Source of the DNA: Deltaproteobacteria bacterium HGW-Deltaproteobacteria-15
GTDB lineage: Bacteria > Desulfobacterota > DSM-4660 > Desulfatiglandales > HGW-15
Direction of reading: 5' to 3'
Length of the DNA: 64,000 nt
Assembly (NCBI GenBank): GCA_002840535.1
Contig: PHBH01000040.1
Coordinates: 1-64,000 of the forward strand
Position 1 is the first letter of the stretch. Every line of letters starts with the position of its first letter. Positions 52,453 to 60,033 of the stretch are shown here, piece after piece. The position numbers and the translations under genes were made by a program. The notes below the pieces were generated by a model, which had not been told where the DNA came from, ran no database searches, and worked only from the letters and a program-made list of their open reading frames with translations.

Positions 52453-52699
52453 TCAATGAAGGTCCCTGAAGATTCCTATGACCTTTCCAACGATGATTAC
52501 ATCGTCGTCGCCGGGCTGTACATTGATCGGCTCCATGTTGGGGTTCTCCGGCTGGAACCGTATCCGATTCCGCTCCCGGAAGAAGCGTTTGAGGGTGGCC
52601 TCGCCATCCACAAGGGCAACCACGATGTCCCGATTTTCGGCGGTGGGCTGGGGCCGGACCGGGGCCAGGTCCCCTTCCTGGATATGAGCGTCGGCTCCG
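52453..52699 (-). pseudogene. C-terminal fragment of LexA (S24 peptidase domain), truncated
   Basis: Minus-strand frame with stop TGA at 52455-52453 that encodes ADAHIQEGDLAPVRPQPTAE, then IVVALVDGEATLKRFFRERN and GDDDVIIVGKVIGIFRDLH, the C-terminal latch and catalytic-Lys part of LexA. The catalytic Lys (ATLKRF) is present, but the GDSM serine segment and the entire DNA-binding N-terminus are missing; upstream codons are repeat sequence (52706-52728) and a REP-like palindrome. There is no start codon or ribosome-binding site. This is a broken lexA copy; a functional LexA would have to be elsewhere. Confidence 0.85.
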
Positions 52700-52705
52700 A
52701 GAAGA

Positions 52706-52728
52706 TCGCGAGCAGGAGCTTGCTCCAG
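52706..52728. repeat. REP-like repeat, copy 2 (matches 33466-33488)
   Basis: Identical at 22 of 23 positions to 33466-33488, with the palindrome GGAGCTTGCTCC. It is positioned just upstream of the truncated lexA fragment, at the point where its homology ends. Confidence 0.62.
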
Positions 52729-52759
52729 AAGAAGATTAAGAAGACCATAAGCTCGAATC

Positions 52760-52802
52760 GATGGGTTTCCCCCGGCTCAAAACCTGCCGGGGTCAACCCA
52801 TC
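52760..52802. repeat. REP-like hairpin, GATGGGTT type
   Basis: Two nested perfect stems: GATGGGTT (52760-52767) with AACCCATC (52795-52802), and CCCCGGC (52770-52776) with GCCGGGG (52786-52792), with a TGTAGG-type tail on the minus strand. It resembles the widespread GTAGGATGGGTT...AACCCATC REP sequences, which are mobilised by RAYT-family transposases. Confidence 0.6.
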
Positions 52803-52812
52803 CTACAGGAAC

Positions 52813-54876
52813 TCATTGGCAGTGAGATCGGCTTTCAGCGTTCAACTCTTTGATCTTCCTGTCCGCAATGGAGACGAACGCCATGTTGACTTTGCTGAGA
52901 TAGGCCTTGTCTTTACCTTCAATGTAGAACCTCAGTACCGCGTCCGTGCCGGATGCACGCAGTTCGAACCAGAAGGAGCCAAAATCGATGTACGTGCCGT
53001 CGCCGGCCCAGAAAACGCGTTTGATCCCAGGAATAGTGACTGCTCCTCCTACGATCTTCTGCAACTCTTTCCGGACTTCTTCGGTGGATGGCCTCCCAAC
53101 GAAGGACCTGAAGGTTTCCACCATGAATTCCTTTGCCTGGTTTCCGATAGCCTGTGCTCTCTCCCGTTCCTCGCCCCTGAGGGACTCCTCGAAAAGCTTC
53201 TTGTCAATCCGATCGTAATATCTGAACTGGATGTCGTATTCCCGTATTTTGTCCATGTAAAGCTGCGCAAAGGAGCTCTTGTCAAGATAAAGCCCGGCCA
53301 TGATGCTCAGATTCATGAGGGCCAGTTGCATCCCATCCTTCTCCTTCATGGCGAGACTCCGCCTGCGCCCGTTTTTGCTGACGCTCCATTCCAGCCCTCC
53401 CATGGCAGCGCCTCCGGATTCCTCCGCCATGATCAGGATACGGGGTTTGTGGCCCAGGCTCACCTTCTTTCCGGTTGCATCGGTGAGCACCACCTCGCTT
53501 CCATCGTGGAGCTGCTCTTCCACCTCTCCGACCATGCCGCCGAAGTACTTGAATCCCACAGGCGTGTTGAAAACTCGAACCCTTGTGTTTTTGCTTTCAA
53601 ACTGACGCGAGTATTTCCGGTTAAAAACATCTGCAAGCTCTCCAATGGATCTGGAGGTGGGAAAGGTCGTCCCGATCACCTGATCGTACTCAAAGAGATC
53701 GCCGCTTCGCGCCAGCATTTCCAGCTTGAGAGCAGCGTTCAGAAAATAGATCTGGTTGGGCTTGAAGTAGACGACGATCCGGGGCACCCCCGGCAAAGTC
53801 TCCACCTCAAGACCTATGTCGGCGGCTTCTTCGGCAATCGAGGAGTCCGCCAGAGTGACCATGTTGTACCGATCTCCATCCGGATCCCAGATGAACCCGA
53901 AATGGATCTCCCCGGCGAGGAGTTTCTCCTTCAGCCCGATGTTCCTGTAGATGATCTGCTTGGTCGGGTCGCACCCATAATCCTCCCCCTGAATGTTCCC
54001 CACCCTGTGAAAGTCATCCCTCTTTTCCCAATGCATGTATCGGATGGATCCTGAGGGACTGGTATCGATCCCAAATCGCTCGAAAACAGGAAGGGAGTTC
54101 TCGTGCATGCTCCCGCCCACCGTAGAGACCCCCACCTTCATACCAGACTCCTGAGCCTTCCGGATGAGCTTGAACGCCTCTTCAGGAATCGTCTGTTTGA
54201 GGTATTCCACATAACCGGGAACGAATCGAAAATCACGCCTGATCAGAGGCGAGTCCATCCTGCTCAGGCAAATGGCAAATCGGTTCTCCCTTGCCTCTTC
54301 TCCTATTTTTTTTACCTCATCCCTGATCTCGTCGGCCATGCCCAGGAGCTGCATGCCCTTCTCATCCATGGGTTTTATTCCCTGCTTGAAGGCCTGGGAA
54401 TGGCTGGCTGTCACATTCGCGCCTCCATCCAGCTCATTATAAAAAACACCGAAGGAAGAACCCCAGATCGGCGTGGTATCCTTGTCTGCATGAAGATGCG
54501 CGGAAATGGAATGGCGAGCAAGTATCCGGCTCAAGAATTCGATGATATCCGAGGTGTACCGGCGAACCTCGCCTCCGAGATGAACAGCCTGAACGCCGTG
54601 ACGGTTGTAGACACGCGCCATGGCCTCTGCCATGATCATGACCGTGTGCGCGTTGAAAGGGGCGTCTGTGGCGAAAAAGTCTTCCATATTGAAAGTATCT
54701 CGATACCCGGCTGTCCCGAGTTCGAAACGATCAATCCATTTGAAAAGGCCGTTTCGCGAAAAGAAGCCGCTGGAGTAACGCACTTCAATCTCGCAATCCG
54801 GCGTCAATGAGATCTTTGGATCGCTCTCCTCCTTCAACTGCACCTTCATCACCGAATCTCGTTCCACTGCACCCAT
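52813..54876 (-). CDS. phosphohexomutase (phosphoglucomutase/phosphomannomutase family)
   Basis: About 687 residues, longer than the ~450 of ordinary PGM/PMM proteins, with insertions in domains 2 and 4. Active-site phosphoserine loop TASHSQAFKQG (about residue 170), metal loop DPDGDRYNM (about 335), sugar loop EESGGAAMGG (about 495) and phosphate-binding region RASGTDAVLRFY near the end. It interconverts hexose-1- and 6-phosphates, supplying cell-envelope or glycogen precursors. The start at 54876 has GGAGGAG immediately before it and is preferred over 54912. It is transcribed toward the lexA fragment. Confidence 0.92.
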   Translation of the reverse strand: MGAVERDSVMKVQLKEESDPKISLTPDCEIEVRYSSGFFSRNGLFKWIDRFELGTAGYRDTFNMEDFFATDAPFNAHTVMIMAEAMARVYNRHGVQAVHLGGEVRRYTSDIIEFLSRILARHSISAHLHADKDTTPIWGSSFGVFYNELDGGANVTASHSQAFKQGIKPMDEKGMQLLGMADEIRDEVKKIGEEARENRFAICLSRMDSPLIRRDFRFVPGYVEYLKQTIPEEAFKLIRKAQESGMKVGVSTVGGSMHENSLPVFERFGIDTSPSGSIRYMHWEKRDDFHRVGNIQGEDYGCDPTKQIIYRNIGLKEKLLAGEIHFGFIWDPDGDRYNMVTLADSSIAEEAADIGLEVETLPGVPRIVVYFKPNQIYFLNAALKLEMLARSGDLFEYDQVIGTTFPTSRSIGELADVFNRKYSRQFESKNTRVRVFNTPVGFKYFGGMVGEVEEQLHDGSEVVLTDATGKKVSLGHKPRILIMAEESGGAAMGGLEWSVSKNGRRRSLAMKEKDGMQLALMNLSIMAGLYLDKSSFAQLYMDKIREYDIQFRYYDRIDKKLFEESLRGEERERAQAIGNQAKEFMVETFRSFVGRPSTEEVRKELQKIVGGAVTIPGIKRVFWAGDGTYIDFGSFWFELRASGTDAVLRFYIEGKDKAYLSKVNMAFVSIADRKIKELNAESRSHCQ

Positions 54877-55194
54877 GCTCTCCTCCCGACCCGGCCCGGC
54901 TGCCCGGGTCACTGAAAAGAAAAATTTCTCACTCCGCCCGAAATGACATCATTGAAGGGTGGAAAAGCCGTCTCGGTTTACCGTGTCCGACCCGTTGCAT
55001 ATGGTTTTTCTATCCATTCCCTGACGATAGGACAAGCCATGCAAAATCACAAATTTTTTATGCCGCTTCTCGATTCCGTCTCTCTCCCCCTGCCCCTCCG
55101 ACCAAGAAGGGTCCCACCGAAACTACACACGGGGTCTCAGGGGGAAACCTGCCGGTGCTCCTTTCATAAAGGGGAGACAGAGGGGAATTGCGTC
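54877..55194. other. divergent intergenic region, no gene supported
   Basis: 318 bases between the phosphohexomutase start and the lytic transglycosylase promoter. Low complexity in places (CCTCCGACCAAGAAGGGTCC) but no recognisable gene or RNA. It probably holds the phosphohexomutase promoter, which I could not place. Confidence 0.4.
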
Positions 55195-55223
55195 TTGACC
55201 TTGAATCATCGAAACGTTAAATT
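55195..55223 (+). promoter_or_regulatory. sigma-70 promoter candidate giving a leaderless transcript
   Basis: TTGACC (55195-55200), 17-bp spacer, TAAATT (55218-55223). The ATG of the transglycosylase follows at 55230, so the transcript would start on or next to the start codon. Confidence 0.5.
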
Positions 55224-55229
55224 TTGCCC

Positions 55230-56231
55230 ATGAAAAAAAGAATCGAATGGGTATTGTTCAGCATGACCCTGATCGGCTGTGCCATCAGCCTTCCTCATTT
55301 CACTTTTGCCGCCCCGCGACCTCCCGGCGTCTTCATCGAGCCGTCTCCGCTGCCGGGCGCCATGACGCTGTGCGGAGAAAAGATCCCCCTCGAAAATCCA
55401 CTAATGCTGGAGATGCTGGACAGGGAAATCCACATCACCGTCTGGGACCCGGCAAGGGTGCTCCTCACGTTCAAGCGGGCATCCCGTCATTTCCCTTTTA
55501 TAGAGAAGAAACTCAGGGACCTGGGAATGCCTGACGATCTGAAGTATCTCTCGGTCGCCGAAAGCAATCTCCTTACGTACGCAAAGTCCAGCGCGGGCGC
55601 CCTGGGCCCATGGCAGTTCATGAAGGCTACGGGGGTGCGTGCCGGGCTGAGACATGATCCTTCCATGGATGAGAGACTGGATTTCGAGCGCGCCACTGAA
55701 GCAGCCCTGCTCTACCTGAAACAGCTGAGAGAGTTGTTCGGCTCCTGGGCTGCCGCAATGGCCGCCTATAACTGCGGAGAAAATCGTATCCGCACGGAAA
55801 TGAGCGAGCAGAGGGTTACCGACTATTACCGGCTGAATCTTCCGCTGGAGACGGAGAGGTACATATTCCGGGTCGCAGCGATCAAGCTCGTCATGGAAAA
55901 TCCGGAGCGGTACGGATTCAGGATCCCCAAGGAAGCGATGTATAGAGCAATTCCTTGCGATTCCGTGCCTGTGGATATCCGACAACCCATCCACATTGCC
56001 GACCTGGCCCAGGCACTCGGGACCGACTACAAGGAGATCAAGGAGCTCAATCCCCAATTCCTGGGCCGCCACCTGCCCGAGGGGCAATATGTGCTTAAAA
56101 TCCCCTGCAAAACCGGCCCCAAGCTGGACGATTTCTTGAAGAGCCTCCCTCCGGTTCAGGAGGCGACGAAAAACAACCCTGATATTACCAAGACCAAGAG
56201 TACGAAACCCGAAGCCCGAACAGGAAAGTGA
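55230..56231 (+). CDS. lytic transglycosylase with SLT and LysM domains (MltD-like)
   Basis: A 333-residue precursor with a signal peptide (WVLFSMTLIGCAISLP), an SLT/GH23 domain (catalytic Glu in SVAESNLL, then GALGPWQFM and AAYNCGENRI; about 100-215) and a LysM-type repeat (IADLAQALGTDYKEIKELNP to GQYVLKIP, about 250-305) that binds peptidoglycan. It cleaves the MurNAc-GlcNAc bond to give anhydro ends. ATG 55230 is chosen over an adjacent TTG at 55224. No ribosome-binding site is present, consistent with the leaderless promoter above. Confidence 0.9.
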   Translation: MKKRIEWVLFSMTLIGCAISLPHFTFAAPRPPGVFIEPSPLPGAMTLCGEKIPLENPLMLEMLDREIHITVWDPARVLLTFKRASRHFPFIEKKLRDLGMPDDLKYLSVAESNLLTYAKSSAGALGPWQFMKATGVRAGLRHDPSMDERLDFERATEAALLYLKQLRELFGSWAAAMAAYNCGENRIRTEMSEQRVTDYYRLNLPLETERYIFRVAAIKLVMENPERYGFRIPKEAMYRAIPCDSVPVDIRQPIHIADLAQALGTDYKEIKELNPQFLGRHLPEGQYVLKIPCKTGPKLDDFLKSLPPVQEATKNNPDITKTKSTKPEARTGK

Positions 56232-56244
56232 AGATCCGATTGAA

Positions 56245-57333
56245 TTGTCTCAGGCAAAGCCGATTGCCTCTGACCTGGCGCACAGGTTGGTCTCGATTGA
56301 CGCAATGAATGAAGCCCTTGCCCATGAGCAGTTCAGGTTTCGGGAAATCCATCCTCTCATACGCATGGGCACGGCCAGCGACCGGTATGGCGGGTGGATC
56401 GGTCAGATCTATTCCCGTGAGCGATTTGGAAACAGAATCTCCAAGCGGGTCAATCGTGTCGGCGGCAGGACCTTCAAAGAAGAGGTTCTTCCCGTGGAGA
56501 GCGTGGAGGAGTACTTCGAGCACTTCGCCGTTCTGGAACTGGACTCGACTTTCTACAGTCTTCTGCTGGACGAAGAACTGAACCCTACCCCCCTTTTCAG
56601 ACTTCTCGAAAAGTACAGACAGTATTTGAAGCAGGAAGATCGTCTGATCCTGAAGGTTCCCCAGGCTGTTTGCGCCCGCAGACTGTTGAGGCGCGGCGAA
56701 TTCACCGAGAACCCGGATTGCTTTAACGCGGACATTTTCACCCGCCGGTTCCTGGAGCCTGCCACTGCACTGCTGGGAGAGAAAATCGCCGCATTCGTCT
56801 TTGAGCAGGAGTACCTGAGAAAGGATGAAGAAAGGTCGCCGATCCGTGAGTTTGTGGCGATGTTGGAGACGTTCTTCAGTGAAGTCCCTCCGGATGAGCG
56901 CTATCACATGGAGGTGAGGACCGAAGCGCTGCTGCAGGAGCCCTATTTTCGGGTGCTTGAGAAATTCGGCATCGGCCAGGTGCTCAGCCACTGGACCTGG
57001 TTGCCAAGCCTGAAGGCGCAGTTCAGGAAATCCGGAAAGAGGTTTCTCAACAGCGGTAAGAACGCAGTGGTCAGACTCATGACCCCGCGCGGGATAAGGT
57101 ATGAAAAGGCATATGCGATGGCTTTTCCCTTTGATCGAGAGGTCGAAGGGATGATGACCCCGGGGATGGCCGAGCAGACAGCCGAGCTCATGGTCAAAGC
57201 CATAGAACAGGGCGTAGCTATGCATGTAGTAATCAACAACCGGGCAGGGGGAAACGCGCCCATCATTGCCCGGAAGATCTCACGTCTGGTTTCGAACGAG
57301 CTTGCGCTTACTTCACCCTTTCCAGATCGCTGA
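56245..57333 (+). CDS. DUF72 family protein
   Basis: A 362-residue DUF72 TIM-barrel protein, with IRMGTASDRYGGWIGQIYS near the start, EEYFEHFAVLELDSTFYSLL, LILKVPQAV and AVVRLMTPRGIRYEKAYAM. The family is widespread and its biochemistry is unknown; a role in nucleic-acid metabolism has been suggested from fold similarity only. The frame opens at TTG 56245; an ATG at 56305 would also keep the barrel intact. It starts 14 bp after the transglycosylase stop and may be translationally coupled. Its 3' end overlaps the convergent cheW gene by 26 bp. Confidence 0.85.
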   Translation: MSQAKPIASDLAHRLVSIDAMNEALAHEQFRFREIHPLIRMGTASDRYGGWIGQIYSRERFGNRISKRVNRVGGRTFKEEVLPVESVEEYFEHFAVLELDSTFYSLLLDEELNPTPLFRLLEKYRQYLKQEDRLILKVPQAVCARRLLRRGEFTENPDCFNADIFTRRFLEPATALLGEKIAAFVFEQEYLRKDEERSPIREFVAMLETFFSEVPPDERYHMEVRTEALLQEPYFRVLEKFGIGQVLSHWTWLPSLKAQFRKSGKRFLNSGKNAVVRLMTPRGIRYEKAYAMAFPFDREVEGMMTPGMAEQTAELMVKAIEQGVAMHVVINNRAGGNAPIIARKISRLVSNELALTSPFPDR

Positions 57334-57814
57334 CCTCTCCTTCGCTGAGCACCTTGTCAATGTCCAGCAGGATCTTCACACCGCCATCCATTTTGGCCAT
57401 GCCCAGGATGTAGTCGGTATCTACCTTTGTGCCGAAAGTGGGGGTATCCTCGATCTCGTCCCCTTTGATATTGAGCACTTCTGAAACGGAGTCTACCAGT
57501 ATCCCCATCATTACGGTTCCGGACCTGCTTTCAATCTCCACCACAATGATGCAGGTGCGGTCTGTAGAATCTACAACCCCCATGGAGAACCTCTGTCTCA
57601 GATCGATGACCGGGATGACCTTGCCCCGCAGATTGATGACCCCTTTGACGTATTCCGGCGTACGCGGCACAGGAGTGATCGGAATCATGCCGATGATCTC
57701 CTTGATCTTGAGAATGCCGATCCCATACTGCTCATTCTCCAGGCTGAAAGTGAGGTACTTGCCCTCCTTTCCGCCTCCTGCAATCGATTCCGCCTGTTTC
57801 GACCCTTCTCTCAT
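57308..57814 (-). CDS. cheW: CheW-type coupling protein (paralogue 3)
   Basis: A 168-residue CheW-domain protein: YGIGILKIKEIIG, VPRTPEYVKGVINLRGKVIPVI and VDSVSEVLNIKGDEIEDT. It is clearly related to paralogues 1 and 2 but more diverged, especially at the N-terminus (MREGSKQAESIAGGG). AGGAGG precedes the ATG. It stands alone, 35 kb from the other cheW genes, again without cheA or receptors. A sigma-54-type promoter is 77 bp upstream. Confidence 0.92.
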   Translation of the reverse strand: MREGSKQAESIAGGGKEGKYLTFSLENEQYGIGILKIKEIIGMIPITPVPRTPEYVKGVINLRGKVIPVIDLRQRFSMGVVDSTDRTCIIVVEIESRSGTVMMGILVDSVSEVLNIKGDEIEDTPTFGTKVDTDYILGMAKMDGGVKILLDIDKVLSEGEVSDLERVK

Positions 57815-57890
57815 GATTCACTGACCTCCTGTGGCAGGTGATTTTTTTTCGATCTTTCAAGGTACGGGCAGAACGTACAGGCAGAACTTA

Positions 57891-57907
57891 TGCGATCTCC
57901 ATGCCAA
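57891..57907 (-). promoter_or_regulatory. sigma-54 promoter candidate for cheW paralogue 3
   Basis: Minus strand TTGGCATGGAGATCGCA: -24 TTGGCAT and -12 CGCA with GG and GC at the right spacing. About 77 bases before the ATG. The match is at least as good as those of the other cheW genes. Confidence 0.55.
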
Positions 57908-58378
57908 TATCGCCGCTTCAAGAGATATGGGAAGATTATTCAATGATAACCAAGCAATAGAATGGACTTCGAGATAAGATCGATCTAGCCGTCGTCGGAT
58001 ATTTGACGGTTCAGGGGAGAGGAGTACGGAAGCCTGCAGATCCTTCAGGAGGAGATTGGCGGGGATTCGGATCGCATAGTAAATGGTGAGGAGTTCAGGA
58101 TCCTTGGAAGGCAGATATCCGGAGAATAGGAGATGACACGCATCCTGTAAAGGCGCAGGATTGTCTTTTCAAAGAGTATGGAAGCGCGTATAATGACTTT
58201 TCCGTAACACTTGAGCTTATGAAACAAAGGGTTCATGAGGTGAAGGCTTTTCCCGCCGGCACGTCTCGCCTAAAAGGAGAGCACTCTTAATGGCCAACCC
58301 CAATGCCATTTTCATGGAGCTGAAGTGTTATGACTTTTCGAAGAGAGTCCTGTTCCTACAGAAAATCGAGAGGGATTC
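57908..58378. other. intergenic region upstream of the RhlB-like gene
   Basis: About 470 bases. A 67-codon frame at 58290-58493 begins MANPNAIFMELKCYDFSKRV with a reasonable AAGGAG site but overlaps the helicase gene out of frame and has no recognised relatives; it could be a leader peptide or chance. No activator palindrome like those at 20842 and 23419 was found. Confidence 0.4.
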
Positions 58379-59881
58379 ATGCCCGAGGAATGCAAATCAC
58401 CGTCTGAAAATGCTCGTGCCCAGCAGCCTTCTTTTTTCACCAGGATCTGGTTTGAGGAACTGGGCCTGCCGCGCCATGTGCTTTCGGGTTTGAAGGATTG
58501 CGGCTTCACGCTGTGCACCCCTTTACAGTCGCAGGTGATTCCGCTTGCGCTTTCAGGCAGGGATGTGGTGGCTCAGGCGGGGACCGGCGCAGGAAAGATA
58601 GCAGCCTATCTCCTGCCTTTGATGGCCCGTCTTCCGGAGCGCTCTGCAAGCCCGCAGGGGAATACGACTGCGCTCATCGTTGTGCCCACTCTTGAGCTGG
58701 CGCGCTACGTGGCCGCGGACGTCAGGACGTTCGGCGGCAGTTACACGGCCCTGTCCCATGCCATAGCCGATGAGCAGGATTGTGCTGAAACAGGCGAAAC
58801 CCCTCCGCAAGTTCCGGATATCGTCATCGGAACCCCACCGGCCTTGATCAACCTGATCAAACATGGCTTGCTGCGAGTCTCCACCATAAACGTCCTCGTC
58901 GTAGATGAGGCCGATCGCTATTTCGATCTGAACCTCGTCAAAGATCTGCGCTACCTTTTGCGGAAGCTTCCTCATCACGAGAAGCGGCGTTCCACACTGT
59001 TCTCCAACTCCCTCTCCTACCGCATCCTTGCACTCGCCTACCATTACATGAATGCACCTGAATTCGTGTCAGGCGCCACGGAAGAACCGCAACTGCAGGG
59101 GATCGATCAGTGCCTTTTCCATGTGGACTCACGGGAGAAGGCATCTCTTTTGCTGGGGATTCTGAAAAGGGAAGAGTGGAAAAGGGTGCTCATCTTTGCG
59201 AACACGCAGGGAAGCGTCGAGGAATTGGCCCGCACGCTGAAGGAAAACCGATTCCCCCTGGAGTATATTTCCGAAGATGTCCCCCCGAGAAAACGGTTCA
59301 GGCTCATGGCGCGGCTTAATCGGGGGGGCGCAAGGATGCTTGTGACTACGGATGAGGGTTCCGGGTCGGTGTTCATGGAAGGCGTGTCCCACGTGATCAA
59401 TTACGATCTACCGCTGGCGCCCACGAACTACATCCAAAGGGTGGGCCGCGTCAATGTGACAACCGGTGTACGCCGTGCGATCTCTTTCGCCTGCGAAGAG
59501 TATGTCTTTCACCTGGAGCCGATTGAAGAGGCCCTGGGCTACAAAATCCCCGTGATACCCCCCCATGACGACTGGTTCGTTGAAGGAAAGGTTCGACCGC
59601 CCGCCGAGGAGGCCAAGGCCCCTAAGGAACCGGCCCCGAAGCCGCAGGAGGTTCATGAGGAGAAAAGACCGCTTCAGTTGAAAGGCGGGGCCCGGATCGT
59701 TTTCAGCAGCAGCCCGGGAGGGGTGTTTGGACTGGCGGTGGAGAGAGTCACTCCCCCGGATCAGGGCAGCCATACCGAACAACCCGATCACAGCGAGCAT
59801 GGCGCTGAGGGTCGGAAAAAGCCCAGGAGAAGACGGCCCAAGCGGCGGGAACCCAAGAAGACCGAGAATGTAGAATCATGA
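58379..59881 (+). CDS. degenerate DEAD-box protein of the RhlB lineage
   Basis: A 500-residue DEAD-box-fold protein. The C-terminal signature SFACEEYVFHLEPIEEALGYKIP places it beside RhlB. The DEAD motif II (VVDEADRYFD) is intact, but others are altered: motif I ends GAGKI rather than GTGKT, motif III is SNS instead of SAT, motif V is TTDEGSGSVF instead of TDVAARGLD, and motif VI is QRVGRVNV rather than HRIGRTGR, losing the arginine finger. The enzyme may bind RNA without efficient ATP hydrolysis. A charged, basic, low-complexity tail (KKPRRRRPKRREPKK, about 480-495) suggests RNA binding. GAGAGGG precedes the ATG. Confidence 0.9.
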   Translation: MPEECKSPSENARAQQPSFFTRIWFEELGLPRHVLSGLKDCGFTLCTPLQSQVIPLALSGRDVVAQAGTGAGKIAAYLLPLMARLPERSASPQGNTTALIVVPTLELARYVAADVRTFGGSYTALSHAIADEQDCAETGETPPQVPDIVIGTPPALINLIKHGLLRVSTINVLVVDEADRYFDLNLVKDLRYLLRKLPHHEKRRSTLFSNSLSYRILALAYHYMNAPEFVSGATEEPQLQGIDQCLFHVDSREKASLLLGILKREEWKRVLIFANTQGSVEELARTLKENRFPLEYISEDVPPRKRFRLMARLNRGGARMLVTTDEGSGSVFMEGVSHVINYDLPLAPTNYIQRVGRVNVTTGVRRAISFACEEYVFHLEPIEEALGYKIPVIPPHDDWFVEGKVRPPAEEAKAPKEPAPKPQEVHEEKRPLQLKGGARIVFSSSPGGVFGLAVERVTPPDQGSHTEQPDHSEHGAEGRKKPRRRRPKRREPKKTENVES

Positions 59882-59896
59882 TCCGGCGGACAAACC

Positions 59897-60026
59897 GGAA
59901 TATTGGAATGTTGGAATAGTGGAATGTTGGGGAACACCACCCAAAAGCCTGGAGATGAAGGTCCCGCAAGATGGCTTTCTCACTTAAACCCATCATTCCA
60001 TAATTCCATTATTCCAGCATTCCAGG
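59897..60026. repeat. inverted arms of 8-bp phased repeats (GGAATNTT / ATTCCATN type)
   Basis: Left arm GGAATATT, GGAATGTT, GGAATAGT, GGAATGTT (59897-59928), right arm CATTCCAT, AATTCCAT, TATTCCAG, CATTCCAG (59994-60025), complementary to each other. It lies between two convergent genes (RhlB-like and guaA) and could serve both as a terminator. Confidence 0.78.
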
Positions 60027-60033
60027 CCTCTGC

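Noticed and set aside
52456..54054. 532-codon plus-strand ORF
   Set aside because: Antisense to the phosphohexomutase and lexA fragment, which have clear family motifs; no plus-strand ribosome-binding site and no known motif.
58290..58493. 67-codon ORF overlapping the start of the RhlB-like gene
   Set aside because: It has a plausible ribosome-binding site but no recognised relative and overlaps the helicase gene out of frame; retained only as a possible leader peptide.
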